Source: Symploca sp. SIO3C6 | Lineage (GTDB): Bacteria; Cyanobacteriota; Cyanobacteriia; Cyanobacteriales; Coleofasciculaceae | Length of the DNA stretch: 64,000 nucleotides | NCBI GenBank assembly: GCA_010692425.1 | Contig: JAAHHJ010000010.1 | Coordinates: forward strand, 112,402-176,401 | Direction of reading: 5' to 3' | Shown here: positions 46,170 through 55,059 of the stretch, in pieces | How the letters are laid out: the number at the start of each line of letters is the position of its first letter | How positions within the stretch are numbered: the first letter of the stretch is position 1 | Position numbers and translations under genes: made by a program | Notes under the pieces: generated by a model | What the model saw: only the letters and a program-made list of their open reading frames with translations | Told to the model about the DNA's origin: nothing | The model's database searches: none

Positions 46170-46292
46170 GAGGTAGCAGGGAGCAGGGAGCAGTTTTACG
46201 GCATAAGTCTATATAAATCTATTCAATCGCTTGGGGTTCACACTCCAGTCTAATATCAAAAATTCTCTAAAAGAGGATTTGGAAAGGTTTTG

Positions 46293-46343
46293 AGTTCACT
46301 TAAGTGAACTTATGCTATTAGCCCAGAGTTTTGAACTCTGGGC
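46293..46343. repeat. Dispersed double-hairpin repeat, copy B
   Basis: Palindrome agttcacttaagtgaact (46293-46310), the linker tatgctatta, and a second hairpin gcccagagtt-ttg-aactctgggc (46321-46343) followed by gg. Upstream at about 46263-46278 is a degenerate tctct-aaa-agagg copy of the first stem. This fills the 333-bp gap before the 59-aa gene. Confidence 0.8.
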
Positions 46344-46459
46344 GGTAAAGGTAGTTTAACAACTACAGGTAGCTTTGATTATTGAAATCAAGTTTATCTG
46401 TAGTGCGGGTATTCTGCCCGCGAGGAGTTTTGCGTAAGTCCTGTTTTTTACTGCCTATT

Positions 46460-46639
46460 CTATTTTTCAATAGGCGGATCAAACACGAGTTCAAACTTAA
46501 CCTCGGCAATTTGTTGACGGCAGAAGTTGAGATTCCTTTCGGCATCGGCACGACTGCGGTAGCGAGTAATTACTACCCATTGCACTGGGGAAATTAGACG
46601 CACAATTGTCCAAGGACCATTGCTATTTTGATCGTACAT
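46460..46639 (-). CDS. 59-aa protein of unknown function
   Basis: A compact frame starting MYDQNSNGPWTIVRLISPVQ and ending CRQQIAEVKFELVFDPPIEK. Preceded by aaggag about 12 bp upstream. Predicted as a small beta-alpha-beta fold (ITRYRSRADAERNLNFCRQQ). The fold pattern and the good ribosome site make it a likely real gene. It resembles short conserved cyanobacterial hypotheticals. No functional clue. Confidence 0.7.
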   Translation of the reverse strand: MYDQNSNGPWTIVRLISPVQWVVITRYRSRADAERNLNFCRQQIAEVKFELVFDPPIEK

Positions 46640-47389
46640 AATTAGGATGACTCCTTTTCTAAGTTATTAGGAGCCAGAGCCAGCCCCCAGGTTTGGAAGG
46701 CTACGGGCTGGCTTCTGACTTTGTCGCAACTGCAATTGTTACAACAATTTTAATTTATCACTTAAGGCAAAAAATAACAAGTTGTTTTAATAAAAAAACA
46801 CATATCAAAAAGGCTTTATTTTGCAGAGGAAGCTGTTAGGTTGGATCAAGGCAGAAGGCAGGAGGCAGAGGGCAGAAGGGAATATTTATTCAAACTCAGT
46901 GGCTAATAGTAAAAGTTCATTAAAACTGAAATCTATGTAGAGCTAGGTTTTAGTCCTCTTTGAGAGGACTTTCACTATTAGACTGGGGTTTGAACCCCAG
47001 GCGGGTGAAGATATTGATGCAAGCTCTAAGTAAAACTCAGATTCTTAAAAATTATGGTTGGTAAGCTACTTTTACCGCCCAGAGTTCAATCTATGGGCTA
47101 ATAGCAGAAGTCCATTAAAATGGACTGGAATCTATATAGAACAATGATTTAGTACTCTTTGAAAATACTTTCGCCATCAGTCAGTGATTTAAATCGCTGA
47201 CTAGTTAATGGATATGTGAAAAATCTAAAGAAAATCCCTAAAAAGCCACTGTGCATCTAAATTGCACTATCTCAGTGTTTTAAAAAACTCTAACCAGAGA
47301 AAGGTAGAAAGTTTCTAAAAACCCTCTCCCCATCTCCCCATCTCCCCATCTCCCCATCCCCCCATCTCCCTCTCTCCCCCTCCCCTCCC
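46640..47389. other. Repeat-rich intergenic region with copies C and D of the double-hairpin repeat
   Basis: No gene in 750 bp. Copy C: agtcctct-ttg-agaggact (46952-46970), then ttcactattag, then ctggggtt-tg-aaccccag (46983-47000). Copy D, in inverted orientation: cgcccagagttcaatctatgggctaatag (split over 47083-47104), then agtccatt-aa-aatggact (47109-47126), and a further pair at 47179-47202. A minisatellite of ccccatct units (47326-47385) ends 4 bp before the next start codon. Confidence 0.75.
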
Positions 47390-50300
47390 ATGCTGCAATT
47401 CCTCTCCAAACCCTATCGCTGGATTAAAGGCAAATTTATCCGTCAACCAGGTATACTGGCATTAATTGATAAGTCTGTTGAGCAATTTCAGGTGCAGGAT
47501 TATCAAGGGGCTTTGGATTCTTTGAATCTTGCTGTTGAGAGATATCCAAATGACTACAGAGGTTGGTATCTTATTGGTTCATTCAGAAATCAATTTTATC
47601 AGTATGAAGAGGCAATATCCTTTTACGACCAAGCTTTAAAATTGAAACCTGACTATCACGATGCATGGTACAAACGGGGCATTGTGCTGTCTAAATCAGG
47701 TAGATTAGAAGAGGCAATATCCTCTTACGACCAAGCCTTAAAATTGAAACCTGATTTTTACTTCGCTTGGAACAACCGGGGCGTTGTGCTGAATGAATTA
47801 GGCAGATTTGAAGAAGCAATATCCTCTTACGACCAAGCTTTAAAATTTAAACCTGACTATCACGATGCCTGGAGCAACCGGGGCGTTGTGCTGTCTAAAT
47901 CAGGTAGATTAGAAGAAGCGATGTCCTCTTACGACCAAGCCTTGATATTGAAACCTGACAATCACAACGCCTGGAACAACCTGGGCATTGTGCTATCAGA
48001 TTTAGGCAGATTAGAAGAAGCGATGTCCTCTTACGACCAAGCCTTGATATTGAAACCTGACTATCACAACGCCTGGCACAACCTGGGCAATATGCTGTCA
48101 AATTTAGGCAGATTAGAAGAAGCAATATCCTCTTACAATCAAGCCTTAAAATTTAAATCTGACTATTTTGAAAGCTGGCATCAACGTGGCATTGTACTGT
48201 CAGATTTAGGCAGATTAGAAGAGGCAATATCTTCTTACAACCAAGCCTTAAAATTTAAACCTGACTATTTCGAAGTCTGGTACAACCGAACCTTGAGTCT
48301 AAATAAATTAGGAAGAATAGAAGAATCAATATCCTCTTACGACCAAGCCTTGAAATTGAGACCGGACTATTACGTAGCCTGGATGAACCGGGGCATTGTG
48401 CTGGATAAATTAGGCAGATTAGAAGAAGCAATATCCTCTTACGACCAAGCCTTGAAATTTAAATATGACTTTTACGAAGCCTGGAACAACCGGGGCATTG
48501 CGTTGAATAAATTAGGCAGATTAGAAGAAGCAATATCCTCTTACGACCAAGCCTTGAAATTGAAACCTGACGATTACGCAGCTTGGAACAACCGGGGCAA
48601 TGCGGCTGGAAAATTACCAGGTTATGACCATTTTCAGCAACAGCAGTTTGTCGAACTATTTCGTTTAGAAGTCAGCAAAGCTCCTCAAATATTAATTCCT
48701 ATTCTAAAAAGCACTAATTCCGAGCAAATCCTTAACCAGTTCCAAACCTCCCTCAATACCTCTACAGAACTACTGCTAAATATCTTTGCTAACCTTGACG
48801 CCCCAGAATTAATTACCCAAATCCAAAAACCACCTTCACCAGAACTAAGTCAAGTAATCCTAAAATCTCCACCACCAGAACTATTTAACTTTATTAAACA
48901 ACCCCTATCTGAAGAAGTTTCCGTACAACTAGCTCAAGATTTATTTTCCCATCCCCCTCACTTCAATCCTCAACTCAATCAACGAGGTTACGAGGGAGCA
49001 ATTGCTAGCTATAAGGCGGAACTTGATAAAGCCATCCGCCTAGAAACTCACCCCGAAGGATGGGGTAAATTACATCATGCTATTGGCAAAGAACACTATT
49101 TCCAAGGACGAAAGAATACTAAACCTTATTCTTTCTGGCGTAAAGCAGAAACTAGCTATAAAACAGCATTAAAAATCCCCGAATCTTCTGAACTTGAAGA
49201 GCTCCGCCTAGAAATCCTACAAGATTTAATTCAAGTATCAATAGACTTAAAAGAAATTGAGCAGGCGCAGGAATTACAAAGAATAGGAACAAGTCTTTTA
49301 CAACGCATGTTGGCAGACTCCAAACGTACAGAGCGCCAAAAGCAAAAACTCGCCCTCAACTCTTCTATATTTGATCAGTTAACAGTAGATTTAGCTATCC
49401 AATCTGGCGATATCTTCAGTGCTTTAAAGCTAGCCGAAACTGGAAAAAACACTTGCCTACGCTGGCTCTTAGGTATAGAAGAAATCCCCAACGTCGATTA
49501 TGCCCAAATTCAACAACTGCTCAACCCTACCACGGCAGCAATTTACTGGCATCTTAGCCCTAGCGCCCTGACTACCTTTGTGATTCTACCCGGTGCCACT
49601 GCCCCAGTTGTGATACCTGATGTTTCAGCTTATGTAGAAAAATCAACTGAGGTAGAGAATGGGGAGAATTCAAAGTCTCTCTCTTTGCAGGAGAGAGGTT
49701 TCAATGAAACAGAAGAGCAACATTTTGCTTCCTTACAACAAATCCTGGCATGGGAAAAATGGCTGGGACAATGGAACCAGCAATATCAAGATTATGGTAA
49801 TCCTAAGAGTAAGAAAGACTATCACGATAAAAAATACTATCCTTGGCGTAGTGAAATGGAGGATAGTTTAAAGAGTCTTACAGAAATACTCAATATCCCT
49901 GCGATCGCAAAATACCTGCAAACTTACCCTATCGATAACCTCATCTTAATCCCTCACCGAGATCTTCACCGCTTCCCCCTGCATTACCTATTCGATAACT
50001 TCACTTGCACTTATCTCCCCAGCGCCCAATTAGGTATCAACAAAATCGAATACTCCCCTCAGCCTCCAAAATCCAACCTTTTTAAAAACTCTCCTCAGCC
50101 TTCCTCAACAGACTTATTAATTATCGAAAATCCCAAAAGCACTATTGAAATTAACGATAAAACTAAACCCCTTGCCCCCTTACCCTTCGCCGAAGTGGAA
50201 GCCGCCCTTATCTCGAAAATGTCTTCCCAAGTCACCACCATTGAGAATAAAGATGCAAGCTATAGCAAAATCGAACAAGCCCTCAACCAACCCCATCAAA

Positions 50301-50839
50301 TCTTTCACTTCACCGGACATGGAGCCTACGATAGCACTAACCCTGCTCAATCCTGCCTCTTCTTGAGCGGTACAGAGCAGCTTACCCTAATCGACATTAT
50401 CAAACTAGACTTGAGTAACTACCACCTTGTCTGCCTCGCCGCCTGCGAAACCGCCATTACTGGCAAAGAAACTATTACAGATGAATATGTAGGGCTGGTT
50501 AGTGCCTTCCTCAAAGCTGGCGCTACCTATATAATTAGCACCCTTTGGACAGTAGAATCAGCTGCCAGCGCCCTACTAATGGTGGAATTTTACCAACAAC
50601 TACAGCATCAACAACCACCAGCCGCCCTCAAAGCTGCCCAAAACTGGCTTAAAAATACCAATCGCGATCAATTAATAGAGTGGCTCGATACTACTATTAC
50701 CAAATTATCAAATCAGCGATCGCCACGCCTTGTCCTCGAAGATGAGCGTGAGCTAATTAGTAAAATGGATAGTAACGAGAAGCCCTTTAGCCATCCTTAC
50801 CATTGGGCAGCCTTCACAATTTCTGGAATTTCTGGATAA
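47390..50839 (+). CDS. TPR-CHAT protein, first gene of a three-gene cassette
   Basis: A 1149-aa protein. A short basic start (FLSKPYRWIKGKFIRQPG), then a TPR array of exact 34-aa units (~55-400), a helical middle region (~420-680), and a C-terminal CHAT domain with HFTGHGAYD (His977) and CLAACETA (Cys1019), ending YHWAAFTISG, a typical CHAT terminus. Both catalytic residues are present. No signal peptide or NTPase domain. In known systems TPR-CHAT proteases are triggered by a ligand on the TPRs and cut a partner (e.g. Craspase on Csx30, or caspase-like activation of gasdermins). The two genes downstream on the same strand are candidate partners. No clear ribosome site: the minisatellite directly precedes the ATG. 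Confidence 0.9.
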   Translation: MLQFLSKPYRWIKGKFIRQPGILALIDKSVEQFQVQDYQGALDSLNLAVERYPNDYRGWYLIGSFRNQFYQYEEAISFYDQALKLKPDYHDAWYKRGIVLSKSGRLEEAISSYDQALKLKPDFYFAWNNRGVVLNELGRFEEAISSYDQALKFKPDYHDAWSNRGVVLSKSGRLEEAMSSYDQALILKPDNHNAWNNLGIVLSDLGRLEEAMSSYDQALILKPDYHNAWHNLGNMLSNLGRLEEAISSYNQALKFKSDYFESWHQRGIVLSDLGRLEEAISSYNQALKFKPDYFEVWYNRTLSLNKLGRIEESISSYDQALKLRPDYYVAWMNRGIVLDKLGRLEEAISSYDQALKFKYDFYEAWNNRGIALNKLGRLEEAISSYDQALKLKPDDYAAWNNRGNAAGKLPGYDHFQQQQFVELFRLEVSKAPQILIPILKSTNSEQILNQFQTSLNTSTELLLNIFANLDAPELITQIQKPPSPELSQVILKSPPPELFNFIKQPLSEEVSVQLAQDLFSHPPHFNPQLNQRGYEGAIASYKAELDKAIRLETHPEGWGKLHHAIGKEHYFQGRKNTKPYSFWRKAETSYKTALKIPESSELEELRLEILQDLIQVSIDLKEIEQAQELQRIGTSLLQRMLADSKRTERQKQKLALNSSIFDQLTVDLAIQSGDIFSALKLAETGKNTCLRWLLGIEEIPNVDYAQIQQLLNPTTAAIYWHLSPSALTTFVILPGATAPVVIPDVSAYVEKSTEVENGENSKSLSLQERGFNETEEQHFASLQQILAWEKWLGQWNQQYQDYGNPKSKKDYHDKKYYPWRSEMEDSLKSLTEILNIPAIAKYLQTYPIDNLILIPHRDLHRFPLHYLFDNFTCTYLPSAQLGINKIEYSPQPPKSNLFKNSPQPSSTDLLIIENPKSTIEINDKTKPLAPLPFAEVEAALISKMSSQVTTIENKDASYSKIEQALNQPHQIFHFTGHGAYDSTNPAQSCLFLSGTEQLTLIDIIKLDLSNYHLVCLAACETAITGKETITDEYVGLVSAFLKAGATYIISTLWTVESAASALLMVEFYQQLQHQQPPAALKAAQNWLKNTNRDQLIEWLDTTITKLSNQRSPRLVLEDERELISKMDSNEKPFSHPYHWAAFTISGISG
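47654..48571 (+). repeat. Nine tandem 102-bp coding repeats (34-aa TPR units)
   Basis: Exact 102-bp period from 47654, each unit encoding a variant of AWNNRGIVLxKLGRLEEAIS followed by SYDQALKLKPD. DNA blocks such as tcctcttacgaccaagcctt recur in almost every unit. A tenth partial unit follows. Variation is highest in the first codons of each unit (YHDAW, FYFAW, YFESW, YYVAW), the ligand-facing helix positions. Confidence 0.93.
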
Positions 50840-50998
50840 TAAACTGATTACTAAACCAGTTGCCAGGAAAAAGTAATTAGGCAAAAAGCGTCGGAGGTAG
50901 TGTTAATTCATGAATTACCACTACGGAAAATCAGGGTTTCAAGATGCTTTGGCAGAAGTCCTATAGATTCAAATTTAAAGACACTAAATTTTACTCTA

Positions 50999-51418
50999 AT
51001 GAAAGACACAGAAGCCCTTATTCTCAAAGCCTTTCTCGCTGCCCTTTACCAACAGAGATCGCCACTTTCCGATAACATCAAAGAACAACTAAGTAAAATC
51101 GCCCAATCTCTAGAAAGCCAAATCCTAGATTTACATTATTTAGCAATCAACACTACTACCCTAGCTACCCCCTACAAAAATGCCCGTCTCTTGTTCACTT
51201 CCACTGCAGCTGAGCGGGGTATGGGAAAAAAATTCTTACCGGCTGATGATACTGATGATTATGACAGCCAAGAAACTCCCAATATTACTAGAGATGTCGG
51301 TAATGATATTGAAGAGATGGAAAGATTTATGGCTGCTATTGATGACAAATATGAACAAGCATCTGAAATTATTTCTGCATCCGATCCTGTACAAGCTGCC
51401 CAACAAAAATTTAAATAG
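50999..51418 (+). CDS. Small helical protein, second gene of the CHAT cassette
   Basis: A 139-aa protein starting MKDTEALILKAFLAALYQQR; helical first half (LSDNIKEQLSKIAQSLESQI), then a GKKFLPADDTDDYD acidic linker and a helical C-terminus (DIEEMERFMAAIDDKYEQAS). No signal peptide, membrane helix or recognised domain. The ATG at 50999 is used instead of a longer frame from 50900 because the extra residues look random. It lies 159 bp after the CHAT gene and 91 bp before the membrane protein, same strand. It may be an adaptor, inhibitor or protease substrate; inferred from position only. Confidence 0.7.
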   Translation: MKDTEALILKAFLAALYQQRSPLSDNIKEQLSKIAQSLESQILDLHYLAINTTTLATPYKNARLLFTSTAAERGMGKKFLPADDTDDYDSQETPNITRDVGNDIEEMERFMAAIDDKYEQASEIISASDPVQAAQQKFK

Positions 51419-51509
51419 TTTCATGGTTCATTGCTCATATTTAATTGCTCATGGAGTTGGTATTCAGCAGCTATAAAATACTTTCCCAATCAACAATGAA
51501 CAATCAACG

Positions 51510-52877
51510 ATGAACAACCAACTAATCTACCCCACAATCGATTTATTCCTCTACGATTTAGGCAATGGTTTAGGACAAAGTAGCGAAAAAATCGATAAGA
51601 ATCGCCAACGTTTTTGGCAGCGCATCTACCAAGATAACCTCAATGAACAAAAATTAACTCAACTTCAATCCGAAGAAGGTACATTTTCTAGCTACATAGA
51701 ATTATTAGGAACACAGAGAGTCGAATTCTTTAAACATCCCCTTGATGGCTATTACTATCCAGTCAAACTAGGAGATACTTATGCCCTACAAATAGATTGT
51801 GCAGGCAAAGAAAATGATCAAGATTGGGAACAGCTTTCTACAGTAGAACAACTACAACAGCTTAAAGAAATAGTCCTTGGTCATACTTATAACCTACCAG
51901 GGGAAATGGGGCAAACCTGGCTAATTTGGGGCAAACTAGCTAGCCCCAGCCAAGACTCAGAAACTATTGCTAAAGAATACTACCAAGCCCTAAAAATCGT
52001 TCCCAAACCCAAATGGCAGCGCGACTGTAAAGGAAAAGGAAACTTTCAAGGAGCAACTCTCTTTGAACTAGAACAACCAGATAAAACACCTGATGGTTTT
52101 AATCGTAATTACCATATTATTATCTGTCTGTTTCCCTACAACCGAACAGAAGAGCTAATTGAAAAAACTATCGGTAAACTCTATCGTCATTTTATTCGTC
52201 TCTTCCACTACCGCAACAAAATCCTGTGGGTATATGAGCAAAGTCGCCAACTCAAAGATACCCTCAAAAAATCCTATAGTACTATTCAAAAAATCGTTAA
52301 TTCCCTATCCCAGCACCTTACCAACTCTGATATTAACCTCAAGCAACTACAACAAAACTTAGCAGACGCTTTATCTATTTCCTATTATCACGAAAGCAGA
52401 TTAGTTTATCTGCATGACCAACTTTCAACCATTGAAATCAACGTCAAAAATTACCAAAGCCTAACTCAAGTCATGGCTGAAACAGACGCCAATAGCGATA
52501 TAGTTTTCCTACAAAGATTTGGCGAATTTGCCCAGGATAAATACCTCAACCAAATCAAAACCGACTATCAAACCCTCAACGCCGGCTTAAAATCCCTTGA
52601 CAACTTCATCAAAACCATTGAAGGCATCATCAATATCGAAAAAACCAAAAACGAGCGCACCCTCAACAAAACAGTAGCAATTGCCAGTGTTGGTATTAGC
52701 ACCGCATCTCTAGCCGCTTCCACCATTACAGAGCAAGCCGAAGACATAGCAAAAACCATCCCCTTCATACCGCGCAGCCAAATTAACCTAGGTGCTTTCG
52801 GTTTATCCTTTTTCCTCAGTGTGCTTATCGGCTTACTGTTTGCCGCCATTACCTTACTCTTGCTTAAGAAAAAGTAA
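51510..52877 (+). CDS. Coiled-coil protein with two C-terminal membrane helices, third gene of the CHAT cassette
   Basis: A 455-aa protein. An alpha/beta N-terminal domain (~1-220; YPTIDLFLYDLGNGLGQ, YHIIICLFPYNRTEEL), a long helical/coiled-coil region (~225-385), then two hydrophobic segments: TVAIASVGISTASLAASTIT (~388-407) and LGAFGLSFFLSVLIGLLFAA (~425-445), ending in KKK. The plan (soluble head, long helix, two terminal helices) recalls CorA-like channels, but the GMN loop is absent, so it is not a Mg transporter. A membrane effector controlled by the TPR-CHAT protein is the most interesting reading, but unproven. Not recognised as a known family. Confidence 0.8.
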   Translation: MNNQLIYPTIDLFLYDLGNGLGQSSEKIDKNRQRFWQRIYQDNLNEQKLTQLQSEEGTFSSYIELLGTQRVEFFKHPLDGYYYPVKLGDTYALQIDCAGKENDQDWEQLSTVEQLQQLKEIVLGHTYNLPGEMGQTWLIWGKLASPSQDSETIAKEYYQALKIVPKPKWQRDCKGKGNFQGATLFELEQPDKTPDGFNRNYHIIICLFPYNRTEELIEKTIGKLYRHFIRLFHYRNKILWVYEQSRQLKDTLKKSYSTIQKIVNSLSQHLTNSDINLKQLQQNLADALSISYYHESRLVYLHDQLSTIEINVKNYQSLTQVMAETDANSDIVFLQRFGEFAQDKYLNQIKTDYQTLNAGLKSLDNFIKTIEGIINIEKTKNERTLNKTVAIASVGISTASLAASTITEQAEDIAKTIPFIPRSQINLGAFGLSFFLSVLIGLLFAAITLLLLKKK

Positions 52878-53031
52878 TAATTTAGAGTAAATAAAATTAC
52901 CTTTCTCACTTAGAAGAGTAAAAATCTTTATTAGTAGGCTAGATAGAAGTAAAGAAACCCAACATATACTCTAGTTAAAATTAGGTTTCACACCCTTCTC
53001 GGCAACCTACTGTCAGTAAAATTAATTGACT

Positions 53032-53073
53032 TATTACTTATTACTTATTACTTATTACTTATTACTTATTACT
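53032..53073. repeat. STRR: TATTACT heptamers
   Basis: Six tandem tattact units (complement of agtaata) ending 1-2 bp from the ftsW stop codon (53075-53077). Confidence 0.95.
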
Positions 53074-53074
53074 T

Positions 53075-54289
53075 TCAACCCCCACGCTGCCGCCTTCTCT
53101 GATGCTGAAAACGCCGATGCTCCATTGCCAACTGACGGCGAGACTTAATAGGCACTACCTCAGCTTCACCAGCCTCCCTTGCCACCCTAATCAATAGCCC
53201 TGCTGAAATCAAACTAGCAATCATTGAACTGCCACCATAGCTAAAGAAAGGAAAAGGCAAACCCGTAGTAGGAAGAACACCAGTAGCAACACCAATATTC
53301 AATAGCGACTGTCCCACAATCAAAATCATCGAACCCATCGCTACCAACTGATGAACCTTATGACGAGCCTTAATTGCTACAATCACTGCTAAGGTAGCAT
53401 AGGTCATCAACATTAACAGTAGCAAAACACTACCAGCAAAGCCAAATTCCTCAGCAAAAACAGCAAAGATAAAATCAGTATACTGAATTGGTAAATAAAA
53501 TAGCTTTTGCTGTGATAGCCCAAAACCAGAACCCCAAATGCTACCAGAACCAACAGCAAGTAAACTTTGTACTAGTTGGTAGCCATCGTTCATCGAGTCA
53601 GCCCAAGGATCGAGAAACGAAGTTATCCGACGCCACTGATAGGGATTAATACTAACACTGATCATTGCCAGGAAGAAACCACCTAGTGCTGTTCCTCCCA
53701 AATAAGAAAAAGGCAAGCCTGCTGCTAGTGCCACTAGCCATAAGGTTATCCCACAAAGTGCTGCAGTACTCAAATTGGGCTGTACTAAAATTCCCAACAG
53801 CACAGTCACAAAAACCCCCAACCAGAGCAAGCGCACTCTCCAAGTTAGCCTCTCCCAATACCCAAAGACGCGAGAACTCTGTAACACTAGAAAAGGCTTA
53901 ATTAATTCTGAAGGTTGCAGAGGAACAGGCCCAAGAGATAGCCAACGGGTGGCACCATTGACTGTAGTGCCTACACCAGGAATCCGGGTAATTAAAATAA
54001 ACCCTAAAAGCAGAAGCACAAACCAATGGGTAACTCCCAGCAGGAAATTTAGGGGAGTTCTCACTAACAAGTTAAACCCCACTAAGCCTAACACTACCCA
54101 GATAAGCTGACGCTTGAAGTAGTAAAGTCCGTCTCCAAACTCAGCATCTGCACTTGGATAAGAAGCAGAAAATAGAACAGCTAACCCTATGAATGTCCAC
54201 AAAAAGGTTAGCCATCGCAACAGCCGCGCATCTATTCCCCATGCTTGGGCAGAAGGATTTACCAATAGAATCAGGTTTCGTAAAGCCAC
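53075..54289 (-). CDS. ftsW: Cell division protein FtsW
   Basis: A 404-aa SEDS-family glycosyltransferase with about ten membrane helices that polymerises lipid II at the division septum with its partner PBP. Characteristic loops: NGATRWLSLGPVPLQPSELIKP, WADSMNDGYQLVQSL with GSGFGLSQQKLFYLP, and TGLPFPFFSYGGSSMI. GTG start. The conserved catalytic Asp lies in FLDPWAD. A basic, Arg/Gln-rich C-terminal tail follows the last helix. FtsW is preferred to RodA on the NGATRW/GFGLSQQK loops and the lone position outside a rod locus. Confidence 0.93.
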   Translation of the reverse strand: MALRNLILLVNPSAQAWGIDARLLRWLTFLWTFIGLAVLFSASYPSADAEFGDGLYYFKRQLIWVVLGLVGFNLLVRTPLNFLLGVTHWFVLLLLGFILITRIPGVGTTVNGATRWLSLGPVPLQPSELIKPFLVLQSSRVFGYWERLTWRVRLLWLGVFVTVLLGILVQPNLSTAALCGITLWLVALAAGLPFSYLGGTALGGFFLAMISVSINPYQWRRITSFLDPWADSMNDGYQLVQSLLAVGSGSIWGSGFGLSQQKLFYLPIQYTDFIFAVFAEEFGFAGSVLLLLMLMTYATLAVIVAIKARHKVHQLVAMGSMILIVGQSLLNIGVATGVLPTTGLPFPFFSYGGSSMIASLISAGLLIRVAREAGEAEVVPIKSRRQLAMEHRRFQHQRRRQRGG

Positions 54290-54454
54290 TAGCTACCAGT
54301 TATTAATTATCAATTGCCAGATTCATCCCCTCAAAGGAGATGAACATATCATAAGCAATTAATTTTGGTTTTATCCTTAGGAAGGGGATAGGCTTCCGAT
54401 TCCAGAAAAACTACTGGCGATATCCTGGCGACAGTTTCAGCAATTTTGCCACCA

Positions 54455-54655
54455 TCAAAGCCCAGTATTTGTACCCTGCTTACCTGTAAACAGTTCAACT
54501 TTGATAATCTTGCCACCCATTTTCTGCATCCGCTGCTGCTCACGGAACCAATTCTCGTAGGGAACCAATTTGGTGAAAAAGGTGTTTTGTAACTCACGTT
54601 GAGTCCGAATACGAGTTTGGCTAGGAACACAGGCGGTTACTTTAAACATGCGCAT
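54455..54655 (-). CDS. apcC: Phycobilisome small core linker ApcC (LC 7.8)
   Basis: A 66-aa protein starting MRMFKVTACVPSQTRIRTQR, canonical for the 7.8-kDa core linker that caps allophycocyanin trimers, with KLVPYENWFREQQRMQKMGG in the middle. Length normal. Ribosome site aggag 9 bp upstream. Last gene of the apcE-A-B-C order; an imperfect hairpin (tcatcccc...ggagatga, about 54326-54346) downstream may terminate it. Confidence 0.98.
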   Translation of the reverse strand: MRMFKVTACVPSQTRIRTQRELQNTFFTKLVPYENWFREQQRMQKMGGKIIKVELFTGKQGTNTGL

Positions 54656-55059
54656 GTTTCTACTTCTCCTAATCTGAATTAAGTAATTTTTAATTTGAAT
54701 TTTAGTTTTTGAAGCGACAAACCAAAGTCGTACTCAAAATCTTTTTTTGGATCTACAGGCTTCAACAATCTGGGTAATCTATTGAGTTCTAAAACTCCCC
54801 ATCATAACCATAGCATGCTTGATACTAAAGGTTAACCCATGCACTGTGAGAAAGCGATCGCCTTTAGGAGCTGCCCTTGGCACAATTACTAAAACAACAA
54901 AGGCTGGGAGTCAATTGTCAATGCTAGACTGCCAAAACTTATCTGTTTGACATTGGAGCAAAACATGTCTTTAACAAGCTAGCACTCACAACTGACTTCC
55001 CAGGCTTTGACAAGACCAAAAATCCCGAATAACTTCAGAATTCAAGTCAGCCAGCTTAC
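54656..55059. other. apcB-apcC spacer
   Basis: 404 bp without a gene. Contains a GCGATCGC (HIP1) palindrome at about 54854 and the apcC ribosome site. The long gap suggests a weaker or separately processed apcC message. No clear hairpin seen. Confidence 0.45.

Noticed and set aside
46382-46597. 71-codon plus-strand frame
   Set aside because: Antisense to the better-supported 59-aa gene, no ribosome site.
51510-52877. CorA Mg transporter
   Set aside because: Topology is similar but the GMN motif and CorA loop are missing.
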